A stretch of DNA of 64,000 nt from KACC-23026 sp963829575 (GCA_963829575.1 CAWHJF010000003.1:248001-312000); one strand, 5' to 3'. Positions 50,080 through 58,430 are shown, numbered from the stretch's first letter. Numbers and translations: made by a program. The notes: generated from the letters alone by a model not told the origin.

Positions 50080-50107
50080 TCTATAATAACAGGATAGAAT
50101 TAGTCAA
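50080..50107 (-). promoter_or_regulatory. Candidate pdh promoter
   Basis: TTGACT, 16-base spacer, TATAGA on the minus strand, about 180 bases upstream of pdhA, in an otherwise gene-free 400-base interval (49899-50297). A long leader would result. Confidence 0.45.
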
Positions 50108-50277
50108 TCCTAAGGTTTCTGTTCCAAAACACACCTCCTGTTATACTGATATAGCCAATTCTGTATTATAACTGATCAAACACTTGTAAGAAAAACGCCC
50201 TCTCAATTTCTATAGAATTAGGACTTCCTCCCCTTAGGTTTCTCAAAGAACCACTATCACTTCATTATTCCATATAA

Positions 50278-50320
50278 GCGAAAAGCACCCGAGTAGTTTA
50301 CCCCGAATGCTTTTCGCTAC
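50278..50320 (-). terminator. Terminator overlapping the end of ykyA
   Basis: Stem GCGAAAAGCA with TGCTTTTCGC (plus inner pairing CCGA/CGG-like). The last codons of ykyA (GAAAAGCATTCGGGG) form one arm of the hairpin. Confidence 0.65.
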
Positions 50321-50969
50321 TATTGAAACTTGCATAGAACGCTTTTTTATCTTGATTAAATTGGGTGGTATCTTTATTAAAGGTGTCTTTTGTCTTATTA
50401 ATAATCGTGTACATGTCATTAACGCGAACAAGTTGCGCTTGCAGTTCTTCTTGTGTCATACTTTTCGTCTCTAACATTTTAAAGAGCTTTTGATCTTCCG
50501 TTATGGAATTGGTGTATGCCGTATAAAGGGCTTGGAAGGCTTTATAACGATGATCCATATCTGTAATAAGCTTTTGGCCCACTTTTTGTGCGGACGCGTC
50601 CTTAATTTTATTTATGTACGGAATCGCTTCTTTAAATGTCCCATCTGCTTGATCAATGCTCTTCTTTTCAGCATCAATCATCTGCTTCCTCTTTTTAATA
50701 CTTTGTAGAGCGGTCTCACTGTTTTTTTGAATTTCGTTAAAATGCTTTATATCCAATGCTTGGATTTTTCTATATAAATTATGTTCCTTTTGTTCTTCAG
50801 CGACTAGAGGTTTTTGTTGTTTTTCAAAACCAGATTCTTGGTTGGCCGCCTTTTCTATGTACTGCAAGGCCTTTTCTTGTGGATTGGAGTTGGCCCCGCA
50901 ACCTGACAATGTGATTAATAATATAAGAATAAAGCCAAACCCTACAAGTTGTTGAAGTCGTTGTGCCAT
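50298..50969 (-). CDS. ykyA: YkyA family lipoprotein
   Basis: Membrane lipoprotein of the YkyA (Cell-wall binding lipoprotein) family. The 223-residue product has a lipoprotein signal with LSGCG at residues 21-25 and is otherwise helical and coiled-coil rich (repeating K, Q, E), with KHFNEIQKNSETALQSIKKRK near 75. ATG with AGGAGGG upstream. It lies between def and pdhA as in B. subtilis; its cell function is not well established. Confidence 0.85.
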   Translation of the reverse strand: MAQRLQQLVGFGFILILLITLSGCGANSNPQEKALQYIEKAANQESGFEKQQKPLVAEEQKEHNLYRKIQALDIKHFNEIQKNSETALQSIKKRKQMIDAEKKSIDQADGTFKEAIPYINKIKDASAQKVGQKLITDMDHRYKAFQALYTAYTNSITEDQKLFKMLETKSMTQEELQAQLVRVNDMYTIINKTKDTFNKDTTQFNQDKKAFYASFNSSEKHSG

Positions 50970-51117
50970 CTTGTCCCTCCTAAGTTTAAAACGATTAAAA
51001 TTTAAAAAACTTTACACCATGTGATATTATGGTAACTGTTAATAGCGTAAAATGAGCGCTAAAATACTTTGCGATTTTTCAAACTATTACCTTGATTAAG
51101 ATAGGAGTGAGGTCCCT

Positions 51118-51678
51118 TTGATTACAATGGATGATATCGTAAGGGAAGGCCATCCAGCATTACGGGACATTGCGAAAGAGGTTCCCATCCCACCCACAAA
51201 AGAAAACAAAAAGATTCTTCATAGTTTGATGGAGTTTTTGATAAACAGTCAAGATGAAGAAATCGCTGAAAAATATGGTTTAAGAGCAGGCATTGGTATT
51301 GCCGCGCCACAAATCGACGTCAGCAAACGCATGATCGCGATTTACCTTGTCGACGATCAAGATAAGTTACATCAATACGCTTGGTTTAATCCAAAGATTG
51401 TGAGCCATTCTATTGAAGAAACTTACTTAGAAAGCGGAGAAGGATGTTTGTCCGTTGATCGAGAAGTCCCAGGGTATGTCCCTCGTTATTCCCGAATAAG
51501 AGTCAAAGCGTTTGATATAGATGGAAAAGAAGTGTCGGTTAAATTAAAAGGTCTTCCAGCAATCGCGGTCCAGCACGAAATCGATCATTTAGACGGCATC
51601 ATGTTTTACGATCGGTTTGACAAAGAGGACCCGTTTAAAATACCGAATGGCGTTCCATATAAACCAGAAGAATCTTAA
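51118..51678 (+). CDS. def: Peptide deformylase
   Basis: Metalloenzyme that removes the formyl group from new proteins; equivalent of B. subtilis YkrB, the longer type 2 form. The 186-residue product has motif 1 GIGIAAPQI near 60, motif 2 EGCLSVDREVPGYVPR near 107 and motif 3 QHEIDHLDG near 152, so metal ligands Cys and two His are present. TTG start is chosen: GAGG lies five bases upstream and MIT begins B. subtilis YkrB too. Divergent from ykyA. A terminator follows directly. ykrA, next in B. subtilis, is absent. Confidence 0.95.
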   Translation: MITMDDIVREGHPALRDIAKEVPIPPTKENKKILHSLMEFLINSQDEEIAEKYGLRAGIGIAAPQIDVSKRMIAIYLVDDQDKLHQYAWFNPKIVSHSIEETYLESGEGCLSVDREVPGYVPRYSRIRVKAFDIDGKEVSVKLKGLPAIAVQHEIDHLDGIMFYDRFDKEDPFKIPNGVPYKPEES

Positions 51679-51704
51679 GAGCTGACCATTCAGCTCTTTT
51701 TTTA
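51677..51704 (+). terminator. Terminator after def
   Basis: Stem AGAGCTG with CAGCTCT and loop ACCATT, then TTTTTTT, immediately after the def stop. Confidence 0.85.
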
Positions 51705-51743
51705 CGATTACGTTTTGAATTATACCATCGAATGACGTGTACA

Positions 51744-51866
51744 TAAAGTAAACATCATTAAGTGAGGCGCATCCCCCACTTTAATATTCGTTCCATGTAT
51801 TGGGCCTTTATGGAGTGTTTAACTTTAAAGGTGGAGGGGTTTACTACCCATTAAGGCGGGATCAAC
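51744..51866. repeat. Third copy of the TTTACTACCC-TTAA-GCGGGAT motif
   Basis: TTTACTACCCATTAAGGCGG at 51840 with ATAAAGTAAACATCATTAAG at 51744 parallels 28389-28524. Between them lies an imperfect hairpin AAGTG..CACTT (51762-51783). It belongs to a low-copy intergenic repeat, possibly a relic of a mobile element of unknown family. Confidence 0.55.
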
Positions 51867-52023
51867 CTTAAATTTCTAAATTGGGTTGATTAGATCTCAA
51901 ATCTTCTGTTAACACTAGTTTTTAGATCGAGCATCAATCTTTGCCTTTTTGCACAAGCTAACCTTGACCGTACCCTGAGGTGATCAGGCGCTGCATCCCA
52001 AAATCCATAGGAGGGATTGCGAA

Positions 52024-52098
52024 ATGAAAAAGGTTAGAAAACGTTGGCTTCGAAGAGTGAAGGATCTGCTCGCAAACAATCGCTTAGCTCAAATTTAA
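52024..52098 (+). CDS. Possible 24-residue basic peptide upstream of rpoY
   Basis: ATG with a strong ribosome site (AGGAGGG, seven bases upstream), 24 codons and TAA. The peptide begins MKKVRKRWLRRVKDL, with eight Arg/Lys in the first thirteen residues, and is probably an amphipathic helix. A 13-base-armed hairpin follows (52121-52168: GACTGGGA with TCCCAGTC, inner CGAAG/CTTCG). No family was recognised. It could be a small regulatory peptide, a leader peptide for rpoY-rnjA, or chance. The strong ribosome site is the main support. Confidence 0.45.
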   Translation: MKKVRKRWLRRVKDLLANNRLAQI

Positions 52099-52120
52099 TA
52101 GTGCTTATGCTCTGAATATT

Positions 52121-52168
52121 GACTGGGAGTCGAAGTTGGCCCATTCGGTCCCCTTCGCTTCCCAGTCC
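52121..52168 (+). other. Long hairpin after the 24-codon ORF
   Basis: GACTGGGAGTCGAAG with CTTCGCTTCCCAGTC, an almost perfect 15-base stem around an 18-base loop. It has no T run, so it is not a typical terminator; it may stabilise or process an RNA. Confidence 0.6.
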
Positions 52169-52476
52169 ACCCTTACTCATAATTTAAAATAAAATAAATT
52201 AGATCTTAAAATATCCCTTGATCAAACGACTTTTACATTTAGGGATTTTTAATAAAAACAAGTCATTATAAGTGGAAAACACTCTAGTTTTTGCTAAAAC
52301 ATGAAATTATATGAGACTTCCTATATAATAGACTTAAGATTATTCATATCCGTTGCCCGCCGTCAATTGGAGATGAACGGTTAAAAAAGTATTTAGTGGA
52401 TCGATGTTGGGCTCAGGATGACTCTATATCTGTATTCTTGAGCGAGAGACAACGTCATAAGGAGAGGTTAATCATC

Positions 52477-52686
52477 ATGATATTTAAAGTATTTTATCAA
52501 GAATCACGGGAGCAAGTCCCAGTACGTGAACACACACATTCAATGTACGTTGAAGCAGATAGTGAAAAAGATGTTCGTAAAAAATTGGCATCACGTGAAT
52601 ATAACATCGAATTTATTCAAGCCGTGGATGACAAATTTTTAGAGTACGAAAAACAAAGTCAAGATTTTAAAGTGGAGAAAATTTAA
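52477..52686 (+). CDS. rpoY: RNA polymerase epsilon subunit
   Basis: Small auxiliary subunit of Firmicute RNA polymerase (YkzG). The 69-residue product begins MIFKVFYQESREQVPVREHT and matches the length of B. subtilis RpoY. The ATG at 52477 has GGAGAGGT upstream. It precedes rnjA by one base and is cotranscribed with it. A -10 element TATAAT at 52324-52329 may belong to the promoter. Confidence 0.94.
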   Translation: MIFKVFYQESREQVPVREHTHSMYVEADSEKDVRKKLASREYNIEFIQAVDDKFLEYEKQSQDFKVEKI

Positions 52687-52687
52687 T

Positions 52688-54361
52688 ATGAAATTTGTAA
52701 AAAATCATCAAACCGCCGTTTTCGCCTTAGGTGGACTTGGCGAAATTGGTAAAAACACTTACGCGGTTCAATTTCAAGATGAGATTGTCTTAATCGATGC
52801 AGGGATTAAATTCCCTGAAGACGAGCTTCTAGGAATTGACTATGTCATCCCAGATTATTCTTACTTAGTTAAAAATCAAGAAAAAATTAAAGGATTATTT
52901 ATTACACACGGCCACGAAGACCATATTGGTGGAATTCCCTACTTGCTTAGAGAAATTAATGTTCCGATCTACGGCGGAAAATTAGCGATCGGCTTGATTC
53001 GAAATAAGCTCGAGGAACATGGACTTTTGAGACGGGCCAAATTGAATGTCATTCAAGAATCGGACATTATTAAATTCCAAAAAACATCCGTTTCATTTTT
53101 CCGTACCACTCACAGTATTCCAGATTCATACGGAATTGTCGTGAAAACACCGCCCGGAAATATCGTGCATACTGGCGACTTTAAATTTGATTTCACCCCT
53201 GTTGGTGAACCGGCGAACATTGCTAAGATGGCTGAAATCGGTTCAGAAGGTGTGCTTTGTCTTCTCTCTGACAGCACAAATGCTGAAGTTCCGAATTTCA
53301 CGATGTCTGAGCGCCAAGTTGGAGCAAACATCACCGATATTTTTAGAAAAGTAACTGGAAGGATCATCTTTGCGACCTTCGCATCCAATATTCATAGGCT
53401 CCAACAAGTGGTTGAAGCAGCGGTCAAAACCGGTCGTAAAATTGCCGTATTTGGACGTAGTATGGAATCCGCCATTACCATTGGCCAAGAACTGGGTTAT
53501 ATCACAGCACCTAAGGACACTTTTGTCGATTCACAAAAGATCAATCGCTTGCCTGAAAGTGAAGTGACGATCCTCTGTACAGGCTCTCAAGGTGAACCGA
53601 TGGCCGCATTGTCTCGTATCGCAAATGGGACCCATCGTCAAATTCAAGTTAATCCTGGTGATACGGTCATCTTCTCATCTTCTCCTATTCCAGGAAACAC
53701 GGTGAGCGTGAATAAAACAATTAACCAGCTGTTCCGTGCCGGAGCGGACGTCATTCATAATAAAGTGAGCGACATTCACACATCCGGTCATGGTGGTCAA
53801 CAAGAACAAAAACTCATGCTTCGCTTGATTCGTCCGAAATTCTTTATGCCGATTCATGGTGAATACCGGATGTTGAAAAAACATACAGAACTCGCCAACG
53901 ATTGTGGCATTCCATTCGAAAATTCATTTATCATGGATAATGGTGATGTCTTAGCACTTGACGATCAAACCGCAGAGGTTGCCGGAAAAGTACCATCTGG
54001 TTCTGTATATGTCGATGGGAGCGGAATTGGGGATATCGGAAACATTGTCTTGCGCGACCGCCGTATTTTATCTGAGGAAGGCCTTGTCATTGTGGTCTTG
54101 AGCTTAAATATGAAAGAGCACAAAGTATTAGCTGGTCCAGACCTCATTTCTAGAGGATTTGTTTATATGCGCGAATCCGGAGACCTCATTAACGATGCTC
54201 AGGCGCTCCTTTCTAAGCATATTCAGACTGTTATGGATAAAAAAACATCCCAATGGTCCGAAATTAAAAGTGAAATCACCGACACATTGGCGCCGTTCTT
54301 ATATGAAAAAACCAAACGTCGTCCGATGATCTTACCAATTATCATGGAAGTTGACAAATAA
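52688..54361 (+). CDS. rnjA: Ribonuclease J1
   Basis: Metallo-beta-lactamase/beta-CASP exo- and endoribonuclease for mRNA turnover and rRNA processing. The 557-residue product (555 in B. subtilis) has the metal motif ITHGHEDHIGGIPYLLRE near 77, VHTGDFKFDF near 161, SDSTNAEVPNFTMSE near 196, the beta-CASP motif CTGSQGEP near 298 and HTSGHGG near 366. ATG directly after the rpoY stop, so coupled. Followed by a strong terminator. Confidence 0.97.
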   Translation: MKFVKNHQTAVFALGGLGEIGKNTYAVQFQDEIVLIDAGIKFPEDELLGIDYVIPDYSYLVKNQEKIKGLFITHGHEDHIGGIPYLLREINVPIYGGKLAIGLIRNKLEEHGLLRRAKLNVIQESDIIKFQKTSVSFFRTTHSIPDSYGIVVKTPPGNIVHTGDFKFDFTPVGEPANIAKMAEIGSEGVLCLLSDSTNAEVPNFTMSERQVGANITDIFRKVTGRIIFATFASNIHRLQQVVEAAVKTGRKIAVFGRSMESAITIGQELGYITAPKDTFVDSQKINRLPESEVTILCTGSQGEPMAALSRIANGTHRQIQVNPGDTVIFSSSPIPGNTVSVNKTINQLFRAGADVIHNKVSDIHTSGHGGQQEQKLMLRLIRPKFFMPIHGEYRMLKKHTELANDCGIPFENSFIMDNGDVLALDDQTAEVAGKVPSGSVYVDGSGIGDIGNIVLRDRRILSEEGLVIVVLSLNMKEHKVLAGPDLISRGFVYMRESGDLINDAQALLSKHIQTVMDKKTSQWSEIKSEITDTLAPFLYEKTKRRPMILPIIMEVDK

Positions 54362-54365
54362 GATT

Positions 54366-54400
54366 AACAACCCGCCTTCTCAAAAAGGCGGGTTGTTTTG
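54366..54400 (+). terminator. Terminator after rnjA
   Basis: Stem AACAACCCGCCTT with AAGGCGGGTTGTT, loop CTCAAA, then TTTG. It matches a strong rho-independent terminator. Confidence 0.92.
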
Positions 54401-54476
54401 TTTACGGATTTATTTTTAATCTAGCTTGGAGGTGTGTAACACAATGGGGGTTTCAGTTCCCCAAATGCTTGGCGTG

Positions 54477-54590
54477 ACTTATTACGGGAACACTCCACGC
54501 TTCTCAGTTCCCGTAGCCTTATTTTTTTTTACGTTCAGGAACTGACTCTGACCAAATAGGGCCGTCTTTTTTAAGACGGGTTTTATTTCT
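54477..54590 (+). other. Hairpins without a gene between rnjA and prpB
   Basis: TTACGGGAAC pairs with GTTCCCGTAG (54480-54519) and is followed by TTATTTTTTTTT; a second hairpin CCGTCTTTTTTAAGACGG (54562-54579) with TTTTATTT follows. Upstream, GGAGGTG stands before an ATG at 54444 whose frame runs into the first hairpin. Both terminator-like structures act on plus-strand RNA, yet no plus-strand gene is present here. Confidence 0.55.
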
Positions 54591-54631
54591 GGTTTTATTC
54601 ACTGGAGCAGACTTTGGTCGATTCGTCTCAT

Positions 54632-55546
54632 TTATTCTTTCCCGATCTCCGGCAATACGGTTCGACTGATTCGTTCATCGAGTTCCTCATAACGATAATA
54701 ATCGATTGTATCATACAACTCTTCTCGCGTTTGCATATGGGCCAACGCGTGTTCCTGTGTCTCTTCCTTAAAAATCGTTTGAAAGACACGCTCATAAGCT
54801 TTTGCAGCGACGCGAAGGGAGGTTACCGGATAAATGACCATGCTATAGCCAAATTCCTGAAACTCATCTGCTTTATAATAAGGAGTTTTACCAAATTCTG
54901 TCATATTGGCCAAAAGCGGCGCTTTGACTTCCTTGCTCACTCTCTTGAAGTCCTCTTCCGTCACAAAGGCTTCCGGAAAAATAGCGTCTGCTCCTGCTTC
55001 AATATAGCGATTTGCACGATCAATGGCTGCTTCGGTTCCCTCAACCGCTTTCGCGTCCGTCCGCGCCACCACGACGAGCGTCGGGGCCACTTCTTTAATC
55101 GCTTTGATTTTCTGAACCATGTCCTCTGTTGAAACCAATTTTTTGCCATTAAGATGGCCACATTTTTTGGGAAGATCCTGGTCCTCTAGTTGAACAGCCG
55201 CTACACGGTGCTCAACCATCTCCCGGGCCGTGCGAACCACATTTAACACACCACCATAACCTGTATCAATATCAACCAATACTGGAAGATTTGTGGCGCG
55301 CACAAGATCACGAGCCCGGACTGCCATTTCTTCCGAAGTAATCATCCCGAGATCTGGCAAACCCCTGCTCGCTGTATAAGCGGCTCCAGATAAGTATAGG
55401 GCTTCGAATCCTGTTTGTTTGGCCACAAGTGCCGCCATTGCATCATGAGCACCTGGGATTTTTAAAATCTCAGGTTTGGTCATAAGCCTTTTAAAACGAT
55501 CGGCGAGTTCTGCTTGAGTATGTTCTTCGTTGACTAACCATGCCAT
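54632..55546 (-). CDS. prpB: Methylisocitrate lyase
   Basis: Cleaves 2-methylisocitrate to pyruvate and succinate, last step of the methylcitrate cycle for propionyl-CoA. The 304-residue product has SGAAYTASRGLPDLG near 54, VDIDTGYGG near 89, the catalytic KKCGH loop (DLPKKCGHLNGK near 124) and ARTDA near 160, matching PrpB rather than isocitrate lyase. ATG with AAGGAGG upstream. Last of prpC-prpD-prpB; B. subtilis YqiQ is the homologue but lies elsewhere. Confidence 0.94.
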   Translation of the reverse strand: MAWLVNEEHTQAELADRFKRLMTKPEILKIPGAHDAMAALVAKQTGFEALYLSGAAYTASRGLPDLGMITSEEMAVRARDLVRATNLPVLVDIDTGYGGVLNVVRTAREMVEHRVAAVQLEDQDLPKKCGHLNGKKLVSTEDMVQKIKAIKEVAPTLVVVARTDAKAVEGTEAAIDRANRYIEAGADAIFPEAFVTEEDFKRVSKEVKAPLLANMTEFGKTPYYKADEFQEFGYSMVIYPVTSLRVAAKAYERVFQTIFKEETQEHALAHMQTREELYDTIDYYRYEELDERISRTVLPEIGKE

Positions 55547-55606
55547 CTATAAAGTCCTCCTTCATTTTTCTTCATATCGCCTGATCTTGCGTTCGTATCT
55601 TTCATA

Positions 55607-55642
55607 AGTGAACCCGCAAGGCGTTGGCTTTGCGGGTTCACT
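55607..55642 (-). other. 13-base perfect hairpin between prpD and prpB
   Basis: AGTGAACCCGCAA pairs with TTGCGGGTTCACT. There is no T run, so it is more likely an mRNA processing or stability structure that sets the ratio of prpD to prpB than a terminator. Confidence 0.65.
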
Positions 55643-55653
55643 CCGTTCAGCCA

Positions 55654-57096
55654 TTAAATCACAAATAGATCCGTAAACGCATTAACCGGTGTATCATTCA
55701 GTGCTTCTTTATCCTGGCAAAGCGAGAGGATTGCATCCGTCTGTCGGCCTGGGAAACGCGTTCTTAAATTTGCTTCGAACTTTTCCACTAGAAGTGGAAG
55801 ACCTTCTGCGCGTCTTCTTCTATGACCAATTGGATATTCTACAGCAACCTCTTCCGTCTTTGAGCCATCTTTAAAAAACACTTGTACGGCGTTCGCGATC
55901 GATCGTTTTTCTGGATCTAAATAATCGACACTGTAGGCGTCATTTTCAACCACTTCCATTTTATCTCGCAAGGCATCGATTCGTGAATCTTGAGCCACGG
56001 CGTCTTCATAGTGATCCGCATTTAATTCACCAAAAATCAGACCAATCGCCGTAATGTACTGAATGCAATGATCACGGTCAGCAGGGTTGTGAAGCGGTCC
56101 TTTTTTATCAATGATTCGAATGGCGGATTCATGGGTGGTGATCACCACTTTATCAATTTCGTCTAAACGATCCACCACTTGTGGATAGAGTTGAATCGCC
56201 GCTTCAGCTGATGTTTGCGCATGAAATTCAGCAGGAAACGAAATTTTAAATAAGACATTTTCGATCACATAGGAATCAAATGGGCGAGCGAGTTTTAATT
56301 CCTTCCCACCAAATAGGACGTCCTGGAATCCCCAAGTTGGTGCGGATAGCGCCGTCGGATAGCCCATTTCTCCTTTTAACGCCATCAAAGCGAGACGAAC
56401 GGCACGGCTCGTTGCGTCACCTGCGGCCCACGATTTTCGGGAACCCGTATTGGGCGCATGACGATAGGTTCTGAGACTTGAATTGTCGATCCACGCATTC
56501 GAAACAGCGTTGAGTACCTCCGCTTTCGTTCCGCCAAGCATGGCGGTCACAACTGCAGTGGAAGCCACTTTCACATATAAAACATGGTCTAACCCTTCTC
56601 GATTTAAACTATTTTCAAGCGCTAATACACCTTGAATTTCATGGGCTTTTACAATGGATTCGAGCACCACATCCATGGTGAGCGGCGCGTTTCCTTCAGA
56701 GACACGCTTTCGGCTTAAATAGTCCGCAGTCGCTAAGATTCCACCCAAATTATCAGAAGGATGGCCCCATTCTGCAGCAAGCCAAGTGTCATTATAATCT
56801 AACCAGCGAATCATACAGCCAATATTAAAAGCGGCTTGAACCGGATCGAGTTCAAAGGAAGTCCCAGGGACACGAACACCATTTGGCACCATGGTTCCTG
56901 GTACAATTGGACCTAAATGCTTCGTACATTCTGGGTAGCGAAGCGCCAGAAACCCACAACCAAGCGTGTCCATTAGGACATAACGCGCGGTTTCTAAAGC
57001 CTCTTGGCTTGTAATTTTATAATTGATCGCATACTCGGCAATCGCCTCAAGTAGCGCATCTGGAGTTTGGACAGAATTTGAGTGTGTTAGTGTCAT
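55654..57096 (-). CDS. prpD: 2-methylcitrate dehydratase
   Basis: MmgE/PrpD family enzyme that dehydrates 2-methylcitrate to cis-aconitate derivative. The 480-residue product has ETARYVLMDTLGCGFLAL near 40, DYNDTWLAAEWGHPSDNLGG near 101, NREGLDHVLYVKVAST near 165 and a C-terminal PIGHRRRRAEGLPLLVEKFE. It starts about 60 bases after prpC. Length and motifs match B. subtilis MmgE. No regulator gene (PrpR type) is present; control is probably through CcpA. Confidence 0.94.
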   Translation of the reverse strand: MTLTHSNSVQTPDALLEAIAEYAINYKITSQEALETARYVLMDTLGCGFLALRYPECTKHLGPIVPGTMVPNGVRVPGTSFELDPVQAAFNIGCMIRWLDYNDTWLAAEWGHPSDNLGGILATADYLSRKRVSEGNAPLTMDVVLESIVKAHEIQGVLALENSLNREGLDHVLYVKVASTAVVTAMLGGTKAEVLNAVSNAWIDNSSLRTYRHAPNTGSRKSWAAGDATSRAVRLALMALKGEMGYPTALSAPTWGFQDVLFGGKELKLARPFDSYVIENVLFKISFPAEFHAQTSAEAAIQLYPQVVDRLDEIDKVVITTHESAIRIIDKKGPLHNPADRDHCIQYITAIGLIFGELNADHYEDAVAQDSRIDALRDKMEVVENDAYSVDYLDPEKRSIANAVQVFFKDGSKTEEVAVEYPIGHRRRRAEGLPLLVEKFEANLRTRFPGRQTDAILSLCQDKEALNDTPVNAFTDLFVI

Positions 57097-57155
57097 AGAA
57101 TGATGTCCTTTCTGTTTCTGGTTTTAAAACCTATAATTCTTAAATTTGTATGAGT

Positions 57156-58271
57156 TTAAGGATGTAAGTCCCGCGGCCCTTTATACAGAACGCGTGGACG
57201 AAACAAACGATTATGGGCATGCTGCTCGATCACGTGAGCGCTTAAGCCAGCGGTTCGTGAAGCAAAGAAGATCGGCGTATATAAATCAATTGGAATATCA
57301 AGGAGGTAATAGACCGGTGCCGCATAGTAATCCAAATTAGGAAACAGCCCTTTTTCCTCTCGCAGGATTGCCTCACCCGTCTCACACATTTCATAGAGAT
57401 CCAACCGATTCTTCTCTTCCGCAAGTTGTTTGAGAGCTTTTTTCATCAGCATCGCGCGCGGGTCCATTTTGTTCATGTAAACGCGGTGCCCAAATCCCAT
57501 AATGCGCTCTTTGTTAGCAAGCTTGTCATAAAGGAGCTTGCGGAATCCTTCTTCGGTCTGAGCTTCCAAAAGCATGTGCATAACCGCTTCGTTAGCGCCG
57601 CCGTGCAAATGACCCTTGAGTGACGCGACAGCACCGGTTAGCGCACCGTAAAGATCAGAAAGGGTGGAGGATATGACACGCGCTGTAAACGTCGAGTTGG
57701 GCATTTCATGTTCACTGTATACGGATAAGGATTGATCAAAGATCGCGGTTTCCATTTCACTTGGAATGACGCCCGTAATCATGTACAAGAAATTAGCGCT
57801 AAATGATAAAGAGTCGTTCGGTTCGCGAACCGGTTGATTGTGTAAAACGTGGTAACTATTCGCGACAAGGTTTGGAATTTTAGCCAATAAGCGGTAGGCT
57901 TTCTCAAGATTGGCCTCTTCTGAGCGATCGTTCAGTTTTGGATCATACCCAGATAAAGCTGAAATGCCGGTCCGTAACGCATCCATGGGGTGTGTCTCTT
58001 TAGGCAAGCATTCAAGCACGGACAAAACGGGTGCCGGAAGTTGGTTTTCTTCTCTAAGACGCGCCTCAATAGCGTTGCGTTCCACATCGCTTGGTAAGGT
58101 GTGGTTCAATAATAACCCTACAAGATCGAGATACGTTTTGTTCTCAGCAAGTTCAATTAAATCATAACCCCGAATGACAATTTCTTCAGCTTGAACGTCT
58201 AAAAAGGAAATCTCCGTCTCTGACGCATTGACCCCTTCAAGACCTGGCTTAAATTCCACTTGTTTTTCCAT
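57156..58271 (-). CDS. prpC: 2-methylcitrate synthase / citrate synthase family
   Basis: Condenses propionyl-CoA with oxaloacetate. The 371-residue product has the citrate synthase signatures LKGHLHGGANEAVMHML near 234 and MGFGHRVYMNKMDPRA near 272, SIYSEHEMPNSTFTARV-type (SVYSEHEMPNSTFTARVISS) near 198, and the C-terminal arginine region HAHNRLFRPRVLYKGP. The catalytic His-His-Asp set is present. ATG at 58271 has GAGGAGGG upstream; 14 earlier codons are leader. Equivalent of B. subtilis MmgD. First gene of the operon. Confidence 0.93.
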   Translation of the reverse strand: MEKQVEFKPGLEGVNASETEISFLDVQAEEIVIRGYDLIELAENKTYLDLVGLLLNHTLPSDVERNAIEARLREENQLPAPVLSVLECLPKETHPMDALRTGISALSGYDPKLNDRSEEANLEKAYRLLAKIPNLVANSYHVLHNQPVREPNDSLSFSANFLYMITGVIPSEMETAIFDQSLSVYSEHEMPNSTFTARVISSTLSDLYGALTGAVASLKGHLHGGANEAVMHMLLEAQTEEGFRKLLYDKLANKERIMGFGHRVYMNKMDPRAMLMKKALKQLAEEKNRLDLYEMCETGEAILREEKGLFPNLDYYAAPVYYLLDIPIDLYTPIFFASRTAGLSAHVIEQHAHNRLFRPRVLYKGPRDLHP

Positions 58272-58331
58272 GTTCGCCCTCCTCATAATTTCATTTGTAC
58301 TCGGTTCCTCCACCTCTTAAACGAAAAATAG

Positions 58332-58345
58332 TGTATACGCTTTCA
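58332..58345. promoter_or_regulatory. CcpA-type cre site in the prp leader
   Basis: TGTATACGCTTTCA matches the cre consensus TGWAANCGNTNWCA at all but one defined position. It lies roughly at +10 to +24 downstream of the prp promoter, a typical place for repression by CcpA when glucose is present; the mmg operon of B. subtilis is also under CcpA. Confidence 0.75.
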
Positions 58346-58360
58346 ATAGCCTATGTTTTC

Positions 58361-58389
58361 AGTATAGACAAATTAGCCCAACAATTCAA
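58361..58389 (-). promoter_or_regulatory. Sigma-A promoter of prpC-prpD-prpB
   Basis: TTGAAT, 17-base spacer and TATACT on the minus strand, about 90 bases upstream of the prpC start. The B. subtilis mmg operon is sigma-E dependent; this one carries vegetative-type elements instead. Confidence 0.8.
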
Positions 58390-58430
58390 TATCAGGACCT
58401 TATGAATGTTTAATTGGCCTCGATTAGAAA

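Noticed and set aside
52121..52168. Intrinsic terminator
   Set aside because: The stem is strong, but no T run follows on the plus strand; it is listed as a hairpin of unknown role.
54614..55132. Plus-strand frame of 172 codons
   Set aside because: Antisense to prpB, which has complete active-site motifs; no ribosome site.
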